64,000 bases of DNA from contig QOCQ01000001.1 of the NCBI GenBank assembly GCA_003574685.1, forward strand, positions 186,001-250,000, read 5' to 3'. How positions within the stretch are numbered: the stretch's first letter is position 1; every line of letters starts with the position of its first letter. Below are positions 50,994 through 59,549 of this stretch, piece after piece. Under the pieces are notes generated by a model. It was not told where the DNA came from and searched no databases. It saw nothing but the letters and a program-made list of their open reading frames with translations. The position numbers and the translations under genes were made by a program. The stretch is from Rhodospirillaceae bacterium SYSU D60007. Its GTDB lineage: Bacteria > Pseudomonadota > Alphaproteobacteria > Reyranellales > Reyranellaceae.

Positions 50994-52475
50994 GTGGGTG
51001 AGCGCGACCGCTTCAAGCTGTCTTCCGTCTCGGCGTGGAATGAGGCGCTCGACCCGGGGGCCCACGTCGGCAGGTACGAGCTTTGCAAGCTGCGCGGGCG
51101 GGACAGATTTGGCCTCACCTATCACGGCCGTGACCTGCATCTGAAATGCGACGTTGCCATCAAGGAGTATCTGCCGACCGATGTTGCGGCCAGGCAAACG
51201 GACGATTCAGTGTGGCCGCGCTCGCCCGATCTCGTGGACCGGTACATTTGGGGGCGCAATCGTCTGCTGGCGGATGCTGCGGCCTTGCAGGAGCTTGGCA
51301 GCGCGCCAGGCATCATCCGCATCCTTGACTGCGTGGAGGCCAACGGAACCGCTTATGTAGTGATGGCCGCGGATCCAGGCGAGACTGTCGCTGCGCTGCT
51401 CGCCCGTCATCACAGGTTGTCGCCAGCATCCATGGAACGACTGGCGCCCTCCCTGCTGGACGTCCTGGAGCGCATGCATGCACGGGGCTTCCTGCACCTC
51501 GACATCAAGCCCTCCAGCATCCTTGTCAATGAGCGAGGACATCCCGCGCTGGCCGACTTCGGCATGGCTCATGTCGGGATTGCCATGCAGGGGCAATCGA
51601 CGGCTCTGGCGCCCGGGTCTGAATATGCAGCGCTTGAGCGGTTTACCGGCGAACAGACCGGGCCATTCACCGACGTATATGGTCTGGCGGCCACACTATA
51701 CCGCTGCACCACCGGGCTGGTTCCTCCCGCCGCGATCAGTCGGGCTATGGATGACAGTCTCGTTCCTGCATCCGGGATTGCCGCCGGACAATACCGGGCG
51801 GGTCTGTTGGCCGGCATCGACGCAGGGGTGGCGCTGAGAGTGACCGAGCGTCCCCAGTCGATCATGGATTGGCGTCCATGCTTCACGACATGCAGGGCCA
51901 CAACACCACAGCGGGACCAGGCGATGGCGGTCTCGCCGATCGACCAGCAGGCTCCTCCGCCTGTGCCGCCGGAAGACAAGGCAGGCCCGCTCCCGCTTCT
52001 GGCACACCGGGCTGGCGCTGGCCGACGCGCATCGGGCCGTGCTTCGGCCATTGCGCTCCTGGCGGCAATCGCGGGCACGGTCGTTGCAAGTAGCGCATCT
52101 CGGGAACCCGTTGAAAGGCGGATGGCATCCGGGCAGGTCCCGGCGAACATGGAGAGACGCGCGACGACCGAAACCACCCTGCACACGCAGGATGCGCCGA
52201 AGGTCCATCGGCAGGCTGCTGAAGGGGTGAAGCACACGGACGGGGTCGGGACGGAAGCGGAGTCAGCCCGGCGACGTGCGGAACGGCTCAGCGATACCGC
52301 GGAAACGTTGCGCCGCCTGGAAGCGGAATGGGCGCGCCACGACCGTGAGGTCCTGGCAAGGACAGCAAGACGGCAGCAAGCGGAAGAGGAAATTCGCCGG
52401 GCGGCAGAAGCACTGCGAAAGCGAACAGACATGCAGGGCCGGCTCGAAGCGGAGACCAGACGCAAGGGAGAGTGA
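50994..52475 (+). CDS. Ser/Thr protein-kinase-like membrane protein
   Basis: A 493-residue protein. Kinase fold at residues about 27-290: weak glycine loop (RGRDRFGLTYHG), VAIKEYLP lysine, catalytic loop HLDIKPSSILV, DFG motif in ALADFGMAH, and activation segment EYAALERFTG. The catalytic Asn after the HxD motif is replaced by Ser. A proline-rich linker, one membrane helix (ASAIALLAAIAGTVVASSA) and a charged coiled coil (RRAERLSDTAETLRRLEAEW and onwards) follow, facing the periplasm if the kinase is cytoplasmic. The GTG start has GGGAGGAA just upstream. It may control the neighbouring polysaccharide genes; target unknown. Confidence 0.87.
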   Translation: MGERDRFKLSSVSAWNEALDPGAHVGRYELCKLRGRDRFGLTYHGRDLHLKCDVAIKEYLPTDVAARQTDDSVWPRSPDLVDRYIWGRNRLLADAAALQELGSAPGIIRILDCVEANGTAYVVMAADPGETVAALLARHHRLSPASMERLAPSLLDVLERMHARGFLHLDIKPSSILVNERGHPALADFGMAHVGIAMQGQSTALAPGSEYAALERFTGEQTGPFTDVYGLAATLYRCTTGLVPPAAISRAMDDSLVPASGIAAGQYRAGLLAGIDAGVALRVTERPQSIMDWRPCFTTCRATTPQRDQAMAVSPIDQQAPPPVPPEDKAGPLPLLAHRAGAGRRASGRASAIALLAAIAGTVVASSASREPVERRMASGQVPANMERRATTETTLHTQDAPKVHRQAAEGVKHTDGVGTEAESARRRAERLSDTAETLRRLEAEWARHDREVLARTARRQQAEEEIRRAAEALRKRTDMQGRLEAETRRKGE

Positions 52476-52618
52476 CAGTTTGAACTGACGACGATTCGCA
52501 CAGGTAATGGCGTAGCGCTGCAGCCGCACAGGTGGGAGCCGCTTGCCGTCGCCCGCTTTCAGCAAGTGCTCCACAGAGCTGGTGTCAATCGCGCTGCAGT
52601 GATGGGATCGCGGCGCGC

Positions 52619-53167
52619 TCAGGCAGATTTCGTGTAAGGCGGCCACATGCGCGAGAGCACGCCGTCTCTCAGTACGAGGCCGTGGTAAGCCGCCGCTCCG
52701 ACATGCATCACGATGAGCGCGATCAGCCCGTACTTCGCTGTCGCATGGATCGCCTTCGCCGTCTCGGCGACGGCATCCGCCTTCGGCAGAAGGGGTGGAA
52801 CGCCCAGCGCGTTCAGAAGCTCGATCGGGAAGCCGCCGGTGGTAACGCGCACATAGCCGCTGACGACCATGATGACGAGGAAGACGTAAAGGCCAAGATG
52901 GGTTGTATACGCTGCGAAACGCTGGATTGCCGGTATGGTCCGGGGCAGCGGTGGGGCCGGATGCGTCAAGCGCCATATGATGCGGAATGCTACGAGCAAG
53001 AGCAGCACTGCACCCGTACCCTTGTGGAAGATGAAGAGCAGGTTCCGGATGGAGCGGTCAATCTCCTGCGTCATGATCAATCCTGCCGCCAGCATCAGGA
53101 TGACGAGAACAGCCATGATCCAGTGAATGATCCGGGCTGTGGTTCCGAAGGTGGTGGTCCGCCCCAT
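52619..53167 (-). CDS. Cytochrome b561-family protein
   Basis: A 182-residue four-helix inner-membrane dihaem b cytochrome. Helix 1 ARIIHWIMAVLVILMLAAGLIM, helix 2 FHKGTGAVLLLLVAFRIIWR, helix 3 THLGLYVFLVIMVVSGYV and helix 4 GLIALIVMHVGAAAYHGLVL hold the haem histidines. It probably moves electrons between quinol and a periplasmic acceptor; such proteins can act as superoxide:quinone oxidoreductases. It is not visibly linked to its neighbours. The 143 nt downstream, up to the kinase-like gene, show no clear terminator. Confidence 0.9.
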   Translation of the reverse strand: MGRTTTFGTTARIIHWIMAVLVILMLAAGLIMTQEIDRSIRNLLFIFHKGTGAVLLLLVAFRIIWRLTHPAPPLPRTIPAIQRFAAYTTHLGLYVFLVIMVVSGYVRVTTGGFPIELLNALGVPPLLPKADAVAETAKAIHATAKYGLIALIVMHVGAAAYHGLVLRDGVLSRMWPPYTKSA

Positions 53168-53288
53168 TGGTCACTCCGACGAGACCAGGTATCTCGCCAG
53201 CGTGATTGCGAAGCCGCCTTCGCGCAAGCCCGCGTCCAGATCCTTCGGGGCTTTGCACATCGCCCTGTGGCGATTCATAATCGCCGGT

Positions 53289-54047
53289 GTGAGCGAACAT
53301 GCTGTCGCACTACCGCGGCCGGATGGCGCGGAAGGGGAACCCGGGGCAGGCCCAAGGGCGTCGGCGCTACGTGCCGCGGTAGGGGTGGGTGTCGTGCTGG
53401 CTTCAGCGTTGTGGATCGCCGGAACGTCTCCCGGCACTGCACTTCTGGCCGTCTGGCTTTATGTCGCGGTATGTATCGTCGCCGTAACAAAGGTCAGGGC
53501 GTTCCACCCGCATTCCCGCCTCGGTCCGGCGAATGTCGTGACCTTCGCGCGTGCTGGTTTCGCGTGTCTGATCGCCGCAATGGTGCTCGCTCCGGCTCTC
53601 TCCAGCGCATGGTGGTACGCGATCTTCGTCCTCGTGCTGGTGGCACTGGCGCTCGACGGCGTTGATGGATGGGCCTCACGGCACACGGGTCTCGTCTCGC
53701 GGTTCGGCGCCCGGTTCGACATGGAGGTCGACGCGCTCCTGGTCCTGGTCCTCTCGGCGTCAGCCTGCCTCCACGGCAAAGCGGGCGGATGGGTTCTCCT
53801 GATCGGCGCCATGCGATACCTGTTCGTCGTGACCGGGCTTGCAATGCCGACCTTGCGCCGGCCGCTGATGCCGTCTGTACGGCGCCAGTCAATATGCGTC
53901 CTCCAGGTCGTCACGCTTGCCATCCTGCTCTTGCCCGAAATTGTCCCGCCGGCGTCCACTGCGCTTGCGGCCGCTGCGCTCGCTGCCCTCACATGGTCGT
54001 TCGCGATCGACGTGCACTGGCTGCTCCGTGGCGAGCGGACGGCTTGA
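53289..54047 (+). CDS. CDP-alcohol phosphatidyltransferase-family membrane protein
   Basis: A membrane enzyme of about 252 residues that would swap an alcohol for CMP on a CDP-linked donor. The signature is LDGVDGWASRHTG followed by RFGARFDMEVDA, matching D-G-x2-[AS]-R-x8-G-x3-D-x3-D with all aspartates kept. It is preceded by GPANVVTFARAGFACLIAAM. Six hydrophobic segments are seen. GTG 53289 was chosen as the start but has no good ribosome site; the frame is open further up. The end overlaps an FkbM gene (TTGA). Alcohol and donor unknown. Confidence 0.8.
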   Translation: MSEHAVALPRPDGAEGEPGAGPRASALRAAVGVGVVLASALWIAGTSPGTALLAVWLYVAVCIVAVTKVRAFHPHSRLGPANVVTFARAGFACLIAAMVLAPALSSAWWYAIFVLVLVALALDGVDGWASRHTGLVSRFGARFDMEVDALLVLVLSASACLHGKAGGWVLLIGAMRYLFVVTGLAMPTLRRPLMPSVRRQSICVLQVVTLAILLLPEIVPPASTALAAAALAALTWSFAIDVHWLLRGERTA

Positions 54048-54826
54048 CGGATTTGCCAAGCGCGATCGGACTGGCGCGCTCGCTGGCGATCTATTACGGC
54101 CGCCCCTGGCGCATCGCGGCCATGGCTCGCTTCTACGGCCAGTTCCTCGCTCGCGGCGATCTCGCCTTCGATGTCGGCGCCCATGTCGGTAACCGCTCGC
54201 TGGCAATGGCGTGGGCAGGAGCGCGCGTCGTGGCGTTGGAGCCGCAGGCGCTGTTTCACCGCTTCCTGTGCCGCGTCATGCCGGCCTCCGTGACAGTCCT
54301 GCCGCTCGCCGCCGGCCCGGCCGAGGACACGGGCATCCTCGCGGTCTCGCGTCGACATCCGACCGTCTCGTCGCTTGCGCCCGGATTTCCGGGAAAGGTG
54401 GGGCGGACGGATCGCTTTCGCCGCGTTGCCTGGGATGCGGTGCAGCCGGTCGAGGTAACAACGCTGGACGTGCTGATCGGGGCGCACGGCCTGCCCGCCT
54501 TCGTCAAGATCGACGTCGAGGGTTACGAGGCCGACGTGCTCGCCGGCCTTAGCCGGCCGGTGCCGGCGATTGCTTTCGAGTGTCTGCCGCAGGCGTTCGA
54601 CGTTACGCGCGCCTGTGTGGACCGCCTGCAGGCGATCGGCTGCTACGCGTTCAATGTCATTCGAGGCGAAGGGCATGATTTTGTGCTCACCGATTGGCAA
54701 GATGGCCAGTCCATCCTCGCCGCGCTCGAGGAAACCATGCGCGATGGGGAGCCAGGCGACGTCTATGCCAAGCTCGTTCAGGGCCCGAGGACCGGCATCG
54801 GGGGTGCGTTGCTTGAGGGGGGGTGA
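54044..54826 (+). CDS. FkbM-family methyltransferase
   Basis: A SAM-dependent O-methyltransferase-type protein of about 260 residues. Motif I is LAFDVGAHVGNRSLAMAWAG, then VVALEPQALFHRFL, and the family signature VKIDVEGYEADVLAGL. The N-terminal SLAIYYGRPWRIAAMARFYG is normal for the family. TTG 54044 overlaps the preceding stop; an ATG at 53993 would overlap more. It is third-party evidence for a modified lipid or glycan made by this cluster. Confidence 0.83.
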   Translation: MTDLPSAIGLARSLAIYYGRPWRIAAMARFYGQFLARGDLAFDVGAHVGNRSLAMAWAGARVVALEPQALFHRFLCRVMPASVTVLPLAAGPAEDTGILAVSRRHPTVSSLAPGFPGKVGRTDRFRRVAWDAVQPVEVTTLDVLIGAHGLPAFVKIDVEGYEADVLAGLSRPVPAIAFECLPQAFDVTRACVDRLQAIGCYAFNVIRGEGHDFVLTDWQDGQSILAALEETMRDGEPGDVYAKLVQGPRTGIGGALLEGG

Positions 54827-56508
54827 TGTCGAGAGGTGCGAATATATTCAACAGGAAGAGGGCATCCGATCGGGCGAAGCGCAGGCGGCTGCGATGGCCG
54901 AGCGTTGCTGCCGCGTCGGCGATCCTTTTCCTCACCCTCGGCCTTCCGAACCATCCGGACGGTCTTGCGCTCGGCGCGCTGGCCATCCTCCCCCTCGAAC
55001 TGCCAATCATCGTGGGGCTGCTTTTGCTGTCGGCGCGGCTGGATCGGGCGGGTATGGCCCTGCGTGCAGCGACTGTCGCATTTCTCGCCGTTACCACGGT
55101 GCTGAAGGTAGTCGACTACGGCTTCTTCACCGCACTCGACCGTCCGTTCAACCTTGCCTTCGACATGCCGCTCCTTCATGCCGGCTGGCGCCTGCTCTCC
55201 GGATCGAGCGGCGTTCCTGTGGCAGCCGCCTGTGTTGCGGCCGCGCTCATCTCGCTGTTGATCATGATCCTCCTGATCTGGTGGGCGACCGGTGTGGTGG
55301 TTTCGGCTAGCATTTGCGGCCGGCAATCGGCGGCGGCGATCGCTGCGGGGCTAACAGGCTTCGCTGGCCTCGCTGCGGCGAGCGGCCTGGCTTCGGGCAT
55401 GACCGCCAGTCTTGCTTATGGCCATGCCGGCGCGGCGCTCAAGGCCGCGCGCGCCATCGCCGCACTTGAGGCCGAGGCGGCCGCCGATCCGGTTACTCGC
55501 CTGCCTGCGGACGCATTTCTGGCAAGGCTCGACCGTCGCGACGTCATCCTGGCCTTCGTCGAGTCCTACGGCCGCTCGACTCACGACAATCCACTCTATG
55601 CCGCGACGACGCGTGCTGCGCTTGAAACGGTCGAGTCCGATCTGCGACGACGCGGCCTTGCGATGCGCTCCGCATGGCTGACGTCTCCCGTCAACGGAGG
55701 GCAGAGCTGGCTTGCCCACGCGACGCTGCTGTCCGGCCTGTGGATCGACAGCCAGGGCCGCTACGACGCTTTGCTCGCGAGCAAGCGCCGCACGCTGATT
55801 TCGCTTGCGGCAGCGGCCGGGAGGCGGACGGTCGCCGTGATGCCGGCGATCACCATGCCGTGGCCGGAGAGCGCATGGTTCGACTACACGAAGGTATACA
55901 CCGCAGGGGACCTTGGCTATCACGGCCAACCGTTTGGCTGGGTCACGATGCCCGACCAGTATACGTTGTCGGCCTTCGAGCGCCTCGAACTGGCCCGGGT
56001 GGAACGCGCCCCGATCTTCGCCGAGATCGCGCTGATCTCGTCGCATACGCCCTGGACGCCGATCCCGACACTCGTGCCGTGGGAGGAAGTCGGCGACGGC
56101 ACGATCTTTAATGTCCAGGCCGCATCCGGCGATTCGCCCGAGACCGTGTGGCGCGATCAGGCACGCATCCGCGATCAGTTCCGGATGGCTGTCGACTATT
56201 CGTTGCGCGCGATCGGTTCGTTCGCCGCGCGCCATGCCGGAAATCCTCCGCTCCTGATCGTCCTCGGCGATCATCAACCCCCCGTCTTTGTCTCGGGATC
56301 AGAGGCCGTTCGCGACGTGCCGATCCACATCATCGGTGATCCGGCAACCGTCGCGCGCCTCGCGGGGTGGGGCTGGACGGACGGGCTTCTGCCCTCGGCC
56401 GATGCCCCCGTCTGGCGCATGGACCGCTTCCGCGATAGGTTCCTTGACGTCTTTTCCACCGGTACAACTGCACAAGGCGCATTTGCATGGACCGGTATGG
56501 GACCGTGA
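54826..56508 (+). CDS. Sulfatase-like (alkaline-phosphatase superfamily) membrane hydrolase
   Basis: A 560-residue protein. About five N-terminal helices (for example LALGALAILPLELPIIVGLL) precede a soluble domain. That domain resembles lipoteichoic-acid-synthase or phosphoethanolamine-transferase enzymes: DVILAFVESYGRSTHDN, with a Ser or Thr nucleophile perhaps in NGGQSWLAHATLLSG, and LLIVLGDHQPPVFVSG as the metal-binding end. Start ATG 54826 overlaps the FkbM stop; GTG 54823 is also possible. Together with the CDP-alcohol transferase, a membrane-bound head-group transfer is plausible but inferred. Confidence 0.8.
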   Translation: MSRGANIFNRKRASDRAKRRRLRWPSVAAASAILFLTLGLPNHPDGLALGALAILPLELPIIVGLLLLSARLDRAGMALRAATVAFLAVTTVLKVVDYGFFTALDRPFNLAFDMPLLHAGWRLLSGSSGVPVAAACVAAALISLLIMILLIWWATGVVVSASICGRQSAAAIAAGLTGFAGLAAASGLASGMTASLAYGHAGAALKAARAIAALEAEAAADPVTRLPADAFLARLDRRDVILAFVESYGRSTHDNPLYAATTRAALETVESDLRRRGLAMRSAWLTSPVNGGQSWLAHATLLSGLWIDSQGRYDALLASKRRTLISLAAAAGRRTVAVMPAITMPWPESAWFDYTKVYTAGDLGYHGQPFGWVTMPDQYTLSAFERLELARVERAPIFAEIALISSHTPWTPIPTLVPWEEVGDGTIFNVQAASGDSPETVWRDQARIRDQFRMAVDYSLRAIGSFAARHAGNPPLLIVLGDHQPPVFVSGSEAVRDVPIHIIGDPATVARLAGWGWTDGLLPSADAPVWRMDRFRDRFLDVFSTGTTAQGAFAWTGMGP

Positions 56509-57323
56509 ACGCCAACGCTTTGGTCGCGTGCAGCCCGGAGGAGGTGGTCTTCCGTCGCGTCCAGGTAAGCGAGTCGGTCTGGCGTGCCTTGCTCGCGTCC
56601 AGGACAGCCGGAGCGGCAGCAGTGGCGCCGGTCACCGACCCGGCCGCAAGTGAGGAAGCCACATGGGCACTCTATTCGCCGCTCCTCGCCGAGACCGCCG
56701 CAGCGCCGTTCGTTTTTGCCCAGATCGGGCAGTCGCTCGATGGCCGCGTGGCGACCGTCAGCGGCGATGCGCGCGACATCTCTGGCCGCGGCGGCCTGGA
56801 GCATCTTCATCGCTGCAGAGCGCTGGCGGACGCAGTGATCGTGGGCGTTACGACCGCGCTCAAGGATGATCCGCGGCTGACCGTGCGGCTGGTCGATGGC
56901 GACAACCCGGCGCGGGTCGTGATCGACCCGAAAGGCCGGCTCGACAACGATGCGGCGCTGCTGCGCGACGACGGTACCCGCCGGCTGGTCGTGCAGGCTT
57001 GCGCCAGGGGCCGGCCGGCGGGCGTCGAGGTTGTCCGGCTGGATGAAAAGGACGGCAGGCTCTGTCCGCGCGCGATTGTTGCTGCGCTGGCCGCACGTGG
57101 CCTGCGGCGGATCCTTGTGGAAGGTGGCGGCCTCACGATCGGGCGTTTCCTCGATGCCGGCCTCGTGCGACGTCTACATGTCGCAATTTCGCCGCTGCTC
57201 ATCGGAGCTGGGCCGAACGGCCTGGTCACTGCACCATCTGCCCGGCTTGCCGACGCGCGCAGGCCGGTCACACGGGTGTTCGGCCTTGGTGGCGACGTGC
57301 TCTTCGATTGTGTGCTCGATTAG
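56487..57323 (+). CDS. RibD C-terminal (dihydrofolate-reductase-like) reductase
   Basis: A 278-residue protein. About 75 residues without a recognised domain precede a RibD_C domain: PFVFAQIGQSLDGRVAT, GRGGLEHLHRCRALADAVIV, GVTTALKDDPRLTVR, RRILVEGGGLTIGRF and ISPLLIGAG. The domain reduces ribosylamino-pyrimidines in riboflavin synthesis; stand-alone versions act in pterin, deazaflavin and other pathways. No deaminase domain is present. ATG 56487 overlaps the preceding gene by 22 nt; GTG 56505 (GTGA overlap) is an equal alternative. Confidence 0.83.
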   Translation: MDRYGTVNANALVACSPEEVVFRRVQVSESVWRALLASRTAGAAAVAPVTDPAASEEATWALYSPLLAETAAAPFVFAQIGQSLDGRVATVSGDARDISGRGGLEHLHRCRALADAVIVGVTTALKDDPRLTVRLVDGDNPARVVIDPKGRLDNDAALLRDDGTRRLVVQACARGRPAGVEVVRLDEKDGRLCPRAIVAALAARGLRRILVEGGGLTIGRFLDAGLVRRLHVAISPLLIGAGPNGLVTAPSARLADARRPVTRVFGLGGDVLFDCVLD

Positions 57324-58087
57324 CCAGCAGGGAGCGCCAATACGTCGACATGGCCGACGACGCAGGAGCTGCCAGGGAGCATATCGCTGCGCTTCTGATG
57401 CCATGCTTCGGCGACGGAGGAGCCCGCCTCGGACGCCGCGTTGGCGATCCCCGCAAGCAGTTCGCGCTGCAATGCCGCGTGAGTGGAATCAAGGCTCCAC
57501 CGGCTCGCGGCCATGCACATGCTATAACCTTTCGATCGCATCGCCGCCTCGACACATGCGCCTGCCAGCGGGCCGAGCGCGGGCCCGAAGCCCTTGTCGC
57601 GACGCTGGTGTCGATTGAAGGCAGCCGTAACCGCCACATCGTCGGGATGTACTGGCGTCCAGGCCGTGCACCCATCGTAGATGAGCGTGGCATAGAAGCC
57701 CGCATTGAGCGCCGCGATCCGGTCGGCCAGCGCCTCGATCCAGGCTGCGCTCGTCAGATCGAGGAGTGCCGAGGCTGTGACCAGCCGTGCTTCTGACAGC
57801 GGCAGGGCATCGAGATCGTGGAGGTCGAAGTGGAGTGTGGTGACGTCCGGGCCGCAGCGCCGCTTCGCCTCGGCGAGGAGGACAACATCGTTGTCAACAA
57901 GCTGCCAACGGGCTGGAGGCCATCCGCCGAAAGCGCGGACGGTCGCGCCCGACCCGGCACCGAGGTCGACTACGACTGGCATTTCCACGCATGCGAGATG
58001 GGCCTGCGCGCGCCGCAGCAAGGCGTGGTCGCGCGCCACGCGATCGGCGGGTTCACGCAGATCGAGCCAGGCAAGGTCGAAGCTCAT
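57320..58087 (-). CDS. Class I SAM-dependent methyltransferase-like protein
   Basis: A 255-residue Rossmann methyltransferase. VVVDLGAGSGATVRAFG is motif I, WQLVDNDVVLLAEA the acidic motif II, and FDLHDLDALPL / VTASALLDLTS motifs III and IV. The acceptor is unknown. Last gene of the minus-strand part of the cluster; its start overlaps the glycosyltransferase stop by one base, and its end overlaps the RibD-like gene by 4 nt on the other strand. Confidence 0.85.
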   Translation of the reverse strand: MSFDLAWLDLREPADRVARDHALLRRAQAHLACVEMPVVVDLGAGSGATVRAFGGWPPARWQLVDNDVVLLAEAKRRCGPDVTTLHFDLHDLDALPLSEARLVTASALLDLTSAAWIEALADRIAALNAGFYATLIYDGCTAWTPVHPDDVAVTAAFNRHQRRDKGFGPALGPLAGACVEAAMRSKGYSMCMAASRWSLDSTHAALQRELLAGIANAASEAGSSVAEAWHQKRSDMLPGSSCVVGHVDVLALPAG

Positions 58088-59133
58088 CAGCCCCTTCCCA
58101 CCAGGCAGCGGGCGATGATGGATGCGGTCTCCCGCCAGCCTGGCAAGGCGCGGCTGGCGATGCGAGCCACATCTGCCCGCCCGCGCCTGAACTCCGGGTC
58201 GGCGAGCAGGGGTGCAAGCGCCGCCGCAAAGGCGTTTGCGTCGCCGGCTGGTACCAGCGACCCGGCACCCTCTGGCACTGCTTCAGGCACCCCGCCGACG
58301 TCGCAGCCGACAACCGGCAGCCCGTGGGCGAGCGCCTCTGCGAACGCCATGCCGTAGCCTTCATGCCAGCTCGCAAGCGCGAAGATGTCCGCACTTGCAA
58401 GCTCCACATCGGGATCGGCGACCGCGCCGAGGAAGGTGACTCGCTCGTCGAGGCCGAGGTGGTGGGCCAAGGTGCGCAGTGTCGCCGCCCAGTCCGGATC
58501 GCGGTTCGGCGTGCCCGCGATTCGTGCTGTCCAGGGTATATGCATCAGTCGCGCGAGAGCCTTCAGCAGGACGTCATGGCCTTTTCGAGGGACCAGCGCA
58601 CCGAGGCTGGCGATGACGGGCGCACCGCTCTCGCTACCCCTGGCTGGAGGACGGCGGTCGGTACCGGGCGGCGCCACGGCGATCCTGCGACGGTCGATGT
58701 CAAACCCGTCGGCGAGGCGTCGGGCGGTGTTCCGGCTGGTGCAGATGACGGCACGCGCCTCGGCGAGCGCAGCACGTTCGGAATGCTCAAGCGAAATTGC
58801 CGTCTGCGCCAGCAGGCCGGTCTCGTCGGCGAGCACATGGTGAACCAGCGCCACGAGATCGAGGCGCCTGGAGAGGTCGCGGGCGATCTCGGGCATGGCA
58901 CCGAAAGCGAGCCCATCGACGAGAACGGTTGCGCCGTTGGGCAGGGCGGCGAGCCGCGCCCTCGCCTCGGCCAGAGCCGCGGCGTCAGGAAACGGAAAAC
59001 CGTCCGGCAACGCCACATGCTCGACTTCCAGGCCTATGGCCGGCAGCTCCTCAATGAGCCGACGGGCATAGGCATATCCGCCGGTCGGCGTCGCGATATC
59101 GCCGGGAATGGCGAAGTGGAACGTACGCTTCAC
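58087..59133 (-). CDS. Glycosyltransferase family 4
   Basis: A 348-residue GT-B transferase. The donor-site region is SLGALVPRKGHDVLLKALA, RVTFLGAVADPDVELASADI and FALASWHEGYGMAFAEALAH, with GCDVGGVPEAVPEGAG after it. The acceptor half begins FHFAIPGDIATPTGGYAYAR. It starts with GTG 59133, overlapping the pterin-synthase-like stop (GTGA). In this cluster the acceptor may be a small metabolite rather than a polymer. Confidence 0.9.
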   Translation of the reverse strand: MKRTFHFAIPGDIATPTGGYAYARRLIEELPAIGLEVEHVALPDGFPFPDAAALAEARARLAALPNGATVLVDGLAFGAMPEIARDLSRRLDLVALVHHVLADETGLLAQTAISLEHSERAALAEARAVICTSRNTARRLADGFDIDRRRIAVAPPGTDRRPPARGSESGAPVIASLGALVPRKGHDVLLKALARLMHIPWTARIAGTPNRDPDWAATLRTLAHHLGLDERVTFLGAVADPDVELASADIFALASWHEGYGMAFAEALAHGLPVVGCDVGGVPEAVPEGAGSLVPAGDANAFAAALAPLLADPEFRRGRADVARIASRALPGWRETASIIARCLVGRG

Positions 59134-59540
59134 TCGGGCGGCGCCGCGATCGCGGCCTCATACCAGGCGCGCGCGACGTGGCTCTCGTGAAGCTGGATCC
59201 GCAGCTTTCTCACCCGTCCGCCATCGCCGAGCCTGCCTTCACGCACAGCGTCGGCAAGCCGGTCGAAGATGTGATGACAGAGGAATTCGGTCGTCGTGAT
59301 CCGGCCGCGGAAGCGTTCGACTTCATCGAGGTTCCGGTAGCGTAACGGCTCCAGAGTCGCCCGCAACGCCTCCGTTGCGAGGCCGATGTCGACAACGAGG
59401 CCGTTTTCGTCGAGCTCGTCGGTGAAGAAGGCGGCATCGACCACGAAGGTTGCGCCGTGCAAGCCCTGCGCCGGCCCGAACACCGGCGACGGCAGGCTGT
59501 GGGCGATCATCACATGGTCGCGAACTTCGACAGCGAACAT
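59130..59540 (-). CDS. 6-pyruvoyl-tetrahydropterin synthase/QueD-like protein with altered active site
   Basis: A 136-residue T-fold protein of the PTPS family. His14 (VMIAHSLP) and His28 (QGLHGATF) align with zinc ligands, and the Glu of LHESHVARAWYEA is kept. The third zinc His of the HGH motif is Ala30, the catalytic Cys before it is Ala, and the Asp-His pair of QueD is missing (LRYRNLDEV). It is therefore unlikely to be a standard QueD and may do a different reaction on a pterin-like or other substrate. It is placed between an ADH-like gene and a glycosyltransferase. Confidence 0.82.
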   Translation of the reverse strand: MFAVEVRDHVMIAHSLPSPVFGPAQGLHGATFVVDAAFFTDELDENGLVVDIGLATEALRATLEPLRYRNLDEVERFRGRITTTEFLCHHIFDRLADAVREGRLGDGGRVRKLRIQLHESHVARAWYEAAIAAPPE

Positions 59541-59549
59541 GGCATTTTC

